Source of the DNA: DATARN01 sp963851105
GTDB taxonomy: Bacteria > Actinomycetota > Acidimicrobiia > Acidimicrobiales > Palsa-688
DNA: 64,000 nucleotides
Direction of reading: 5' to 3'
Assembly (NCBI GenBank): GCA_963851105.1
Contig: CAWKNP010000004.1
Span: 310,001-374,000, forward strand
Within the stretch, counting starts at the first letter, position 1. Every line of letters begins with the position of its first letter. The notes under the pieces are model-generated. The model saw only the letters and a list, made by a program, of their open reading frames with translations, was not told where the DNA came from and searched no databases. A program made the translations under genes and the position numbers. Shown in pieces: positions 49,539 through 56,646 of the stretch.

Positions 49539-50618
49539 ATGGCGACCACAACCGGCGGCTTCACCGATTCCGACAACGTGGTCCTCCCGAGTGACCGCGC
49601 CCTGCTCCCCTCGGCGCGCCCGCGCCATGCCCGGGGCGGCCGGCGGGGACGATTCGGCGGCGGGCGTGGTGGCGGCGGGCGTGGTGGTGGCGGGCGGGGC
49701 CGGGCACCGGCGCACGCCGCGTGGCGGCCGCCACTCGGGCGCATCCGGCGGACGATCCGCGAGGTTGGCTTCAACCTCATCACCGCGGGCATCGTGGTGC
49801 TGCTGTTCGTCGCCTATCAGCTGTGGGGGACGGGCTTCGCCGAGGCCAAGTCCCAGAACAAGCTGAAGCACCAGTTCTCCGCCCCGGCGTCGGCGCCGGC
49901 GCCGGCGGGAGGCGACAATCCCGCTCTCGGGGGCGCGGGGGATCAGGTGGCGGTCGCCGGCCCGCCGCTCGGCTCGGCCATCGCCCACCTCGTCATCCCC
50001 AAGATCGGCGTCGACAAGTACGTCGTCGAGGGCATCGGTGAGAACGACCTCAAGGAAGGCCCGGGGCACTACCCCGGGACCCCGATGCCCGGGGAGCCGG
50101 GCAACGCCTCGATCGCCGGCCACCGCACCACCTACGGGGCACCGTTCTATGACCTCGAGAAATTGGCCTCGGGCGACGACATCTTCGTCACCACCAAAGC
50201 AGGCCAGTTCCACTACAGCGTCGCCCAGACCACGGTCGTCAAACCCACCGACGTGGCCGTCATCGGGCCCACCTCGGACAACCGGCTCACGCTGACCACC
50301 TGCAATCCTAAGTTTTCGGCGACGAGCCGCCTGATCGTGGTCGCCATGCTCACTGATCTCCCGAAGGCGCCGCCGAAGACCCTGCCCCCGGTCGCAGCGA
50401 TCAAGTCGATCTCGCTGGGCACCGGCGACCACAGTGCCTGGCCCCCGACGCTGCTCTACGGCCTGGCGGCGGTGGCGGTGTGGATCGGTGTGCGCCTCTA
50501 CGCGGCGCGGCGCCGGGACTGGCGCTGGGTGCCGTTCGTCGTGGGGATCCCCATCTGCTTCGTGCCCCTGTGGTTCCTCTTCGAAAACGCGATTCGCCTG
50601 CTACCGAACAATATTTAG
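49539..50618 (+). CDS. Class E-like sortase
   Basis: A 359-residue membrane-anchored transpeptidase. A disordered Gly/Arg-rich head (GRFGGGRGGGGRGGGGRGRA) precedes a membrane helix (GFNLITAGIVVLLFVAYQLW). The catalytic domain shows the His in SIAGHRTTYGAPFYDLEKLA, the Cys in RLTLTTCNPKFSATSR (TLTTC) and the Arg shortly after. A second hydrophobic segment ends the protein (WVPFVVGIPICFVPLWFLF). Class E sortases attach LAXTG-type proteins to the wall in actinobacteria. I see no obvious LPXTG substrate in this window. The ATG at 49539 is preferred; the open frame upstream lies over other genes. Confidence 0.88.
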   Translation: MATTTGGFTDSDNVVLPSDRALLPSARPRHARGGRRGRFGGGRGGGGRGGGGRGRAPAHAAWRPPLGRIRRTIREVGFNLITAGIVVLLFVAYQLWGTGFAEAKSQNKLKHQFSAPASAPAPAGGDNPALGGAGDQVAVAGPPLGSAIAHLVIPKIGVDKYVVEGIGENDLKEGPGHYPGTPMPGEPGNASIAGHRTTYGAPFYDLEKLASGDDIFVTTKAGQFHYSVAQTTVVKPTDVAVIGPTSDNRLTLTTCNPKFSATSRLIVVAMLTDLPKAPPKTLPPVAAIKSISLGTGDHSAWPPTLLYGLAAVAVWIGVRLYAARRRDWRWVPFVVGIPICFVPLWFLFENAIRLLPNNI

Positions 50619-50651
50619 GCCAAGAGAGGCTCCGCCGCCTCGACCACGGGG

Positions 50652-51077
50652 TCAGCGGGCTTCGGGGAGGACCTCGGGGAGCCCGTCGAGGACGGGGTAG
50701 TCGCGTTCGTAGGTCAGCATCTGGCGGGCCCGCACGAACATGATCCAGCGGGCGGCATCGACCTCCTGCGACGGCTTCAGCTCACCCGACAGTGGGGTCA
50801 TGAGCCAGTAGCGCACGATCTTGGGCTTGCCGTAGCGGTCCAGGTAACGGGTGCTCGGCAGCTCGACGCCGAGCTCGCAGACGAGGCCGGTCTCTTCCCG
50901 CACCTCGCGCAGCGCGGTCTGCTCGTCGGTCTCGCCCTTCTCCGCCTTGCCCTTGGGCAGCGTCCAGTCGTCGTAGGAGGGCCGGTGGACGAGCACGATG
51001 TCCGCCTTGCCCGGCAACCATTCCGACGGTCGCCAGACGACGCCCCCCGCCGCCCGGATGGGCTCGTCGGGGCTCAT
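50652..51077 (-). CDS. Nudix hydrolase
   Basis: A 141-residue protein with a Nudix box (GKAEKGETDEQTALREVREE then TGL), preceded by PSYDDWTLPKGK as in diphosphoinositol-polyphosphate or MutT-like hydrolases. It would cleave nucleoside-diphosphate-linked compounds. The ATG overlaps the stop of the polyphosphate kinase gene (ATGA), so the two are co-translated; Nudix-PPK pairs occur in actinobacteria. The substrate is not predictable. Confidence 0.9.
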   Translation of the reverse strand: MSPDEPIRAAGGVVWRPSEWLPGKADIVLVHRPSYDDWTLPKGKAEKGETDEQTALREVREETGLVCELGVELPSTRYLDRYGKPKIVRYWLMTPLSGELKPSQEVDAARWIMFVRARQMLTYERDYPVLDGLPEVLPEAR

Positions 51078-53392
51078 CCGACCCCCCGGCCGAGGGGGTT
51101 CAGGGGATCGGGTTCGCGACGCCGCCGGGCCCGCTCGACCGCCATTTCCTGGAGGTAGTGCTGGGCGTTGAAGTTGGCGGTGACCGGCACCTTTTCCCAG
51201 GTGCTGTCGCCCCGCAGCTCCCACGCCAGGGCATCGTCAGCGAGCTCGACCGCCAGCACCTCCCGCAACCGCTGGCAGCCCTCGCTGTCGGTCACCGGTA
51301 CGATCACCTCGACGCGGCGGTCCAGGTTGCGGGGCATCATGTCCGCCGATCCGATGTAGAACTGGCCGCCCGTAGGCAGGTAGCCGGCGATATCCGCTCC
51401 TCCGTTGTTCGTTCCGTTGCCCTGCGCCGCGGTCGGGATCGCGCCGGTCTCGCCGTCGGTTCCGAAGAAGTAGATGCGAGAGTGCTCGAGCCACCGGCCC
51501 ACGATGCTGCGCACGGCGATGTTGTCCGACAGTCCCGGGACCCCCGGCCGCAGGCAGCAGATGCCCCGGATGATCAGGTTGATGCGGACACCAGCCTGCG
51601 AGGCAGCATAGAGGGCGTCGATGATGGCCGGATCCACCAGGTTGTTCATCTTCCAGATGAGGCGACCCTCGGCGCCCCGGGCCGCCTCGCGCTCGACGCG
51701 CTCGACGATGGCGGCGCGCAACGAGAGCGGGGCGACCAGGATCCGACGGTAATCGGTACGGCGGCTGTACCCCGTGATGAAGTTGAACAGGTCGGTCAGG
51801 TCGGCACCGATCTCGGCGTCGGTCGTCAACACACCGAGGTCTTCGTAGATCCGGGCGGTCTGCGAGTTGTAGTTGCCCGTGCCGATATGGCAGTAGCGCC
51901 GGATCCCGTCGTCCTCCTGGCGCACGACCAGCGCCGTCTTCGAGTGGGTCTTGAGGCCCATCAACCCGTAGACGACGTGGACGCCGGCCTCTTCCAGCTG
52001 CCGGGCCCAAGCGACGTTCGCCGCCTCGTCGCCGCGCGCCTTGAGCTCGACCAAGGCGGCCACCTGCGTTCCCCGCTCCGCCGCCCGGATCAGCGCCTTC
52101 ACGATCGGGCTGTCGCCCGACGTGCGGTACAGGGTCTGTTTGATGGCCAGCACCCGGGGATCGCGCGACGCCTGCTTGATAAAGGTCTCCACCGAGGTGG
52201 CGAAGCTGTCGTAGGGGTGGTGCACCAGGATGTCGCCCAGGCGGATGGCCTTGAAGATGTCGATCGGCTCGTCGTCGGCCGTCGCCAAGCGAGGCGGCGT
52301 CACCGCCAGGAACGGCTCGTCCTTTAGCTCCGGGCGTTCCAGGGCGTGGACCGCCCACAGCCCCGAAAGGTCCAGGGGCCCGGTGATGATGTAGACGTCG
52401 TTCTCGGCCAGGTCGAGCTCACGGCACAGCAGCCGGCGCACCTCGTCGGTCATCGAGTCGTCGGTCTCGAGCCGCACCGCCCGGCCGAAGCGGCGGCGGC
52501 GCAACTCCATCTCGACCGCCTCCAGAAGGTCGTCGGCCTCGTCCTCCTCGAGGGTCAGGTCGGCGTTGCGGGTAACCCGGAAAGGATGGGTGCTCTCGAT
52601 GTCCATCCCCGGGAACAGCGCCCCGAGGTGCGCCGCGATCACCCGGTCGAGCGACACGAAGCGTTCGCCGTCGGGCGTCACCACGAATCCCGGCAGCAGC
52701 GGCGGCACCTTGACCCGGGCAAAACGGCGCTCGCCGGTCACCGGGTCGCCCACGATCACCGCCAGGTTGAGCGAGAGGTTGGAAATGTAGGGAAAAGGGT
52801 GCCCGGGGTCCACTGCGAGCGGGGTGAGGACCGGGAAGATCCGCTCCTCGAATTCCTTCTCGATGAATGCGCGGTCCTCGTCGGTCAACGACTCCCAGCT
52901 GGAAAGGCGGATGCCCTGTTCCGCCAGCGCGGGCACCAGCTCGTCGATGAAGGCCCGGACCCGGCGGGCAACCAGACCCTCGGTCTCGACGCGGATGGCC
53001 CGCAACTGGTCGCCCGGCGACAGCCCGGCGGGATCGGTGCCGAGGAGGCCTGCCGCCAGCTGGTCCTTCAGGCCCGCCACCCGGACCTCGAAGAACTCGT
53101 CGAGCAAGCTCTGGAAGATGGCCAGGAACTTGGCCCGTTCCAGCAACGGGATCGTCGGATCCTCGGCGATGACCAGCACGCGGCTGAAGTAGTCGAGGGT
53201 CGACAGCTCGCGATTGATGTAGCGGCGCGCCAGGTCGGCGGGATCGCCGGGAGACGGGATCGTGCCCGGAGGCATCGATGCCGTAGCACCGGGGGCCCCG
53301 GCTACGGCGATACCCAAGCGTGCGGCGGAGGCGGCGGCCAGTTCCCCGGCGTCAACGGGTTCTTCGGCGTGCGTCGTCGCCATCCCAGGCAC
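51074..53392 (-). CDS. ppk1: Polyphosphate kinase 1
   Basis: A 772-residue PPK1, slightly longer than the usual 690-720 because of a 55-residue N-terminal extension. Motifs: YINRELSTLDYFSRVLVIAE, KVPPLLPGFV, DPRVLAIKQTLYRTSGDSPI, and the phospho-His region YCHIGTGNYNSQTARIYEDL. The C-terminal end is SADMMPRNLDRRVEVIVPVT. PPK1 polymerises ATP gamma-phosphate into polyphosphate reversibly. GTG at 53392 or ATG at 53383 may be the start. It fits the neighbouring phosphate regulon and a co-translated Nudix hydrolase. Confidence 0.95.
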   Translation of the reverse strand: MPGMATTHAEEPVDAGELAAASAARLGIAVAGAPGATASMPPGTIPSPGDPADLARRYINRELSTLDYFSRVLVIAEDPTIPLLERAKFLAIFQSLLDEFFEVRVAGLKDQLAAGLLGTDPAGLSPGDQLRAIRVETEGLVARRVRAFIDELVPALAEQGIRLSSWESLTDEDRAFIEKEFEERIFPVLTPLAVDPGHPFPYISNLSLNLAVIVGDPVTGERRFARVKVPPLLPGFVVTPDGERFVSLDRVIAAHLGALFPGMDIESTHPFRVTRNADLTLEEDEADDLLEAVEMELRRRRFGRAVRLETDDSMTDEVRRLLCRELDLAENDVYIITGPLDLSGLWAVHALERPELKDEPFLAVTPPRLATADDEPIDIFKAIRLGDILVHHPYDSFATSVETFIKQASRDPRVLAIKQTLYRTSGDSPIVKALIRAAERGTQVAALVELKARGDEAANVAWARQLEEAGVHVVYGLMGLKTHSKTALVVRQEDDGIRRYCHIGTGNYNSQTARIYEDLGVLTTDAEIGADLTDLFNFITGYSRRTDYRRILVAPLSLRAAIVERVEREAARGAEGRLIWKMNNLVDPAIIDALYAASQAGVRINLIIRGICCLRPGVPGLSDNIAVRSIVGRWLEHSRIYFFGTDGETGAIPTAAQGNGTNNGGADIAGYLPTGGQFYIGSADMMPRNLDRRVEVIVPVTDSEGCQRLREVLAVELADDALAWELRGDSTWEKVPVTANFNAQHYLQEMAVERARRRREPDPLNPLGRGVG

Positions 53393-53437
53393 GGTAGTCC
53401 CCTTGAGGCCTGCAGGTCGCAGAGGCGGATTGGCGGA

Positions 53438-53722
53438 TTACTCCGCGATCTCCTCTTCCGGCAGGCCGAGATCCCATTCGAGTAGCAGGTTCTCGCGTTC
53501 CGCGTCGCGCACGACGCGTTCGCGGTTGCGACGGAACTGGGGATCGTGGGGCGGCAGCAGGACGAGGCGGGCCAGCGCCCGCTGGCGGAAGTCCTCGATG
53601 AGATTGCGGTCGCCGAAGTCCGAATCGACGCGCCAGTGCGGCGCCACCGGGCCCAGGTACATGATCCGGACGCTGCCACGAGGTGGTGCGGGCTGTTCGT
53701 CGACACGTTGCGGCTCTGACAT
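53438..53722 (-). CDS. Small conserved-looking hypothetical protein upstream of ppk
   Basis: A 94-residue soluble protein, mostly charged: RIMYLGPVAPHWRVDSDFGD, then NLIEDFRQRALARLVLLPPH and an Arg/Glu-rich helix (RRNRERVVRDAERENLLLEW). No domain recognised. It is in line with ppk, 45 bases upstream, and could be co-transcribed with it. Confidence 0.6.
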   Translation of the reverse strand: MSEPQRVDEQPAPPRGSVRIMYLGPVAPHWRVDSDFGDRNLIEDFRQRALARLVLLPPHDPQFRRNRERVVRDAERENLLLEWDLGLPEEEIAE

Positions 53723-54117
53723 CAGGGAAACAGGTTACTTGTCAGCTCCGGCGTTCCCAGCCGGTTCGCGTTCTGAGCACCATTTGAGGGCACCTGTCGC
53801 GCCAGATGGTGCTCGGAATCCAAAATGCTGAGGAGGTCCCGGGCGCTGCGGCGGGGGCGAGGGAACCCTTCTGGGGCTGCGGGCGTCTTAGTAGGTGACG
53901 GGGAACCGGGAGGCCGATTTCATCCGTCGGAGTAACGACCGGCATACTGGTAGCGGCGTCCGGCGCGGAAGGCTCGCCGGTCGTTCGGTCTCCCCAAGTG
54001 ACATTCAATCCAGATCCACCGTTTCACCCGTAAAGCATCCCAGGAAGGGGAATGAACATTCTTCGAGGCAAACCTGAATGGGCGTCCATCGTTGGCGACA
54101 GGACGCACGGAGGTGAA
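53723..54117. other. Divergent intergenic region before whiB
   Basis: About 395 bases between the small minus-strand gene and the whiB gene. No gene is supported. It contains the inverted repeat at 53775-53814 and should hold promoters in both directions. Confidence 0.5.
53775..53814. repeat. Imperfect 12-bp inverted repeat in the whiB upstream region
   Basis: GAGCACCATTTG (53775-53786) and CAGATGGTGCTC (53803-53814) pair with one mismatch around 16 bases. It could be an operator for a dimeric regulator or the stem of a small transcript terminator; there is no T run. Confidence 0.5.
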
Positions 54118-54381
54118 ATGGACATGTCATGGATGCAACAGGGCAAGTGCCGGGAGCTTCCTCCCGAGACGTTCTTCCCAAGTGATGGGGTAGGCGTCGA
54201 GATCGCCCGTCGCATCTGCGCTGACTGCCCGGTGAAAGAACCCTGCCTCGAGTACGCGTTGCTCAACCGCATCGAGCATGGGGTCTGGGGCGGAGCGTCG
54301 GAGCGGGAACGCCGGCGAATCGCTCGCCGCCGCCGGGGTGCGGCGGCCGGGAGCACCGCAGCGGCAACCACGTCGTCCTGA
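54118..54381 (+). CDS. WhiB-family Fe-S transcriptional regulator
   Basis: An 87-residue WhiB-like protein. The four cluster-ligating Cys are in QQGKCREL, then ARRICADCPVKEPCLEYALL. The G-V-W-G-G turn (HGVWGGASERERRRIARRRR) and basic C-terminal DNA-contact segment follow. The ATG at 54118 sits 4 nt after GGAGG and is preferred over the longer frame from 54052. WhiB proteins bind a 4Fe-4S cluster and partner with the primary sigma factor to control division, development or redox responses. A second member lies at 55672-55956. Confidence 0.93.
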   Translation: MDMSWMQQGKCRELPPETFFPSDGVGVEIARRICADCPVKEPCLEYALLNRIEHGVWGGASERERRRIARRRRGAAAGSTAAATTSS

Positions 54382-54388
54382 CAGCTGA

Positions 54389-54416
54389 GCTCCGCTGCGC
54401 ATCAGCGCCGCGGAGC
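54389..54416. terminator. Bidirectional hairpin between whiB and tatA
   Basis: GCTCCGC (54389-54395) and GCGGAGC (54410-54416) form a 7-bp perfect stem in the 44 bases between two convergent genes. No T run. Confidence 0.5.
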
Positions 54417-54425
54417 CGGGAACGA

Positions 54426-54713
54426 CTAGTTGGCGCTCGGCTTGTCCGCCTCGCGGCGAGCCTTGGCTTCCCGCTCGGCGATCAGGGCGTCGAGCTCGGA
54501 CTTGCTCATGGTGATCTTGTCGTCGGCGGGCGGGGTGACCGGGGTCTCGACCTTGGCCTCTTCCGCAGCCTCTCGCTGAGCCTTCTTGAACTCCTTGTTG
54601 GCCTCACCGATGCTGCGGGCGAACTTCGGAAGCCTCGGGCCCGCGAACAACAACACCACCGCCAAGATGATCACGATTATGATTTCCGGCGAAAAGATCT
54701 CAGCTGTAATCAT
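54426..54713 (-). CDS. tatA: Twin-arginine translocase subunit TatA
   Basis: A 95-residue protein with the TatA/B layout: a short N-terminal membrane helix (IIIVIILAVVLLFAGPRLPK), the FAGPRLPKFARSIGEANKEF hinge and amphipathic helix, then a charged tail. The FG-type hinge is AGPRLPK. TatA forms the pore for folded exported proteins. GGAGAACC precedes the ATG. No tatC is adjacent. Confidence 0.88.
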   Translation of the reverse strand: MITAEIFSPEIIIVIILAVVLLFAGPRLPKFARSIGEANKEFKKAQREAAEEAKVETPVTPPADDKITMSKSELDALIAEREAKARREADKPSAN

Positions 54714-54782
54714 GGTTCTCCAGCCTAGTAGTTTGGGCTTTCTTCGGGGCTGGCAGCGGGACCGGATGGGTGCTGATTCTCT

Positions 54783-55607
54783 ATGACGGCGGTCCTTGAG
54801 TGCGTCGTCAACCTGAGCGAGGGGCGCAGGACCGATCTCGTGTCCGAATTGGCCGCGCACGGAGGCCCATTCGTCCTCGATGTCCACCGTGACGAGCACC
54901 ACAACCGCAGTGTCGTGACCCTGGCGGGACCGATAGACGACCTGGCAGAGGCGGTCCGATCGCTGGCGGCGGCGATCGTCGGCGCCCTCGACATCCGCGG
55001 TCACGAGGGGGTCCACCCCCGAATAGGCGTGCTCGACGTGGTGCCCTGGGTAGCCCTGAAACCGGGCTCGGTGTCCGCCGCGACCGCGGCGCGGGATGCC
55101 TTTGCCGTCTGGGCCGGCGAGCAGCTCGATCTCCCGTGCTTCCTCTACGGGTCCGAGAGGTCTCTTCCCGAGGTCCGACGCGAGGCCTGGAAAACACTGG
55201 CGCCGGCCACCGGCCCCCCCTTTCCCCACCCCACTGCCGGCGCGACGGCCGTCGGGGCCCGCCCCGCCCTCGTCGCCTACAACCTGTGGCTGGCCGATCC
55301 CGACTTGGCGGTGGCCAGCAGAGTGGCGGCGGCCCTGCGGGGTCCCCGCGTGCGAACCCTCGGGCTGCGGGTCGGCCGGTCCGTGCAGGTCTCGTGCAAC
55401 CTCATCGACCCCTGGTCGGTCGGTCCTGCCGCTGTCTTTGATGCCGTTGCCGCCCAAAGCGCCGTGGCGCGGGCGGAACTGGTCGGGCTGCTGCCCGCCC
55501 GGGTACTCGCCGCCATTCCCGAGCACCGTTGGCCCGAGTTGGGCCTCGACCGGTCACGAACGATCGAGGCCCGCCTGGAGCAGGCGGGCCTCGATGGGGG
55601 AAGCTGA
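54783..55607 (+). CDS. Glutamate formiminotransferase-like protein
   Basis: A 274-residue protein matching the formiminotransferase domain: LECVVNLSEGRRTDLVSELA, LDVHRDEHHNRSVVTLAGP (His-rich active site), IRGHEGVHPRIGVLDVVPWV and QVSCNLIDPWSVGPAAVFDA. It lacks the cyclodeaminase half of vertebrate FTCD. The family moves a formimino group from formiminoglutamate to tetrahydrofolate in histidine breakdown, but isolated members may differ; no hut genes are nearby. Confidence 0.85.
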   Translation: MTAVLECVVNLSEGRRTDLVSELAAHGGPFVLDVHRDEHHNRSVVTLAGPIDDLAEAVRSLAAAIVGALDIRGHEGVHPRIGVLDVVPWVALKPGSVSAATAARDAFAVWAGEQLDLPCFLYGSERSLPEVRREAWKTLAPATGPPFPHPTAGATAVGARPALVAYNLWLADPDLAVASRVAAALRGPRVRTLGLRVGRSVQVSCNLIDPWSVGPAAVFDAVAAQSAVARAELVGLLPARVLAAIPEHRWPELGLDRSRTIEARLEQAGLDGGS

Positions 55608-55631
55608 TGAGACCAGGACCGGCAAGCGCCA

Positions 55632-55651
55632 CGCCAGCGCCGATGCTGGCG
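55632..55651. terminator. Hairpin between the formiminotransferase-like and second whiB genes
   Basis: CGCCAGC-GCCGAT-GCTGGCG is a perfect 7-bp stem with a 6-base loop between two convergent genes; a shared terminator is likely though no T run is present. Confidence 0.5.
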
Positions 55652-55671
55652 CGGCGCCTAGCCGGGGGTGG

Positions 55672-55956
55672 TCAGGATGCGGAGGCACCGTCGACCCGGT
55701 GTTCCATGGCCCGGCGCCGGCGGATCCGGCGGCGTTCCCGCTCGCTCAGACCTCCCCAGATCCCGAATTTCTCGCCATTGGCCAGGGCGTACTCAAGGCA
55801 GTCCTCCCGGACGACGCAGCCCCGGCAGACCTCTTTGGCCTCCCGGGTGGAGGCGCCCCGCTCGGGGAAGAAAAGGTCAGGATCGACACCCATGCAGTTG
55901 GCGTTGCGCTGCCACGGTTTGGGTGGCCGTTGGAGCAATTCGAACAAGCGATCCAT
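55672..55956 (-). CDS. WhiB-family regulator (WhiB2/WhmD-like)
   Basis: A 94-residue WhiB protein. Cys ligands are in RNANCMGVDPDLFFPERGAS, then KEVCRGCVVREDCLEYALAN. EKFGIWGGLSERERRRIRRR is nearly identical to the C-terminal part of WhmD/WhiB2, a regulator of septation and cell division in mycobacteria and Streptomyces. The first 15 residues are a divergent leader. It is a separate transcription unit, divergent from the macrodomain gene. Confidence 0.94.
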   Translation of the reverse strand: MDRLFELLQRPPKPWQRNANCMGVDPDLFFPERGASTREAKEVCRGCVVREDCLEYALANGEKFGIWGGLSERERRRIRRRRAMEHRVDGASAS

Positions 55957-56120
55957 CGGTGGCCTCCCTCTGTTGCACCGAGGTGAGTCACAGTTGTCCT
56001 GCCCTCACACCGCTGTAACTACACCAATGTGATCTTGGCTGTTTCGCGGTGCCAGCGCAAGGGGTATCCATGAATTTTCTGCCGGCACGTGCTATGGGCA
56101 TCGTGGGCGGAGGAGGTCGG

Positions 56121-56630
56121 ATGCAGATCGAAGCCGTTCTCGACGACATCACCACCCAGGAGGTCGACGCCATCGTCAATGCCGCCAACCAGAAGTTGGC
56201 GGGCGGCGGCGGGGTCGACGGCGCCATTCACCGCGCCGCGGGCGCCGCCGAACTGCACGCCGCCTGCGCGTTGCTCGGCAACTGCCCGACGGGCGACGCC
56301 AAGGCGACGCCGGGGTTCAAGCTGCCGGCCCGATGGGTCATCCATGCCGTCGGGCCCCGGTGGCGTGGCGGCGGCCACGGTGAGGCCGAACTGCTGGCCT
56401 CCTGCTACCGCCGGTCGCTGGTCGTGGCGTCGGAGCTGGGGGCGCGCAGCATCGCCTTTCCCGCCATCTCCACGGGGATCTACGGCTATCCCGCCGCCGA
56501 CGCCGCCGAAGTGGCGGTCACCACGATCCGGGAGACGGCGAATTCGATGCCGCTCGGGGTGCGGGAGGTGCGGTTGGTCGCCTTCGACCAACCCACCTTC
56601 GACCGCTACCAGGAGTTGCTCGCTCGCTAG
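56121..56630 (+). CDS. Macrodomain protein (O-acetyl-ADP-ribose deacetylase-like)
   Basis: A 169-residue single macrodomain: DAIVNAANQKLAGGGGVDGA (catalytic NAAN, GGGVDGAI), IHRAAGAAELHAACALLGNC, WVIHAVGPRWRGGG and SIAFPAISTGIYGYPAADAA. This matches bacterial YmdB-type MacroD hydrolases, which remove ADP-ribose from proteins or deacetylate O-acetyl-ADP-ribose. GGAGGAGGT lies upstream of the ATG at 56121; longer in-frame starts are less likely. It is 16 bases before kdpD and possibly co-transcribed. Confidence 0.92.
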   Translation: MQIEAVLDDITTQEVDAIVNAANQKLAGGGGVDGAIHRAAGAAELHAACALLGNCPTGDAKATPGFKLPARWVIHAVGPRWRGGGHGEAELLASCYRRSLVVASELGARSIAFPAISTGIYGYPAADAAEVAVTTIRETANSMPLGVREVRLVAFDQPTFDRYQELLAR

Positions 56631-56646
56631 GCGGCAGACTGGAGGG

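Noticed and set aside
53742..54008. An 88-residue minus-strand frame in the whiB upstream region
   Set aside because: No ribosome-binding site, no domain, and it spans the inverted repeat; a promoter region is more likely.
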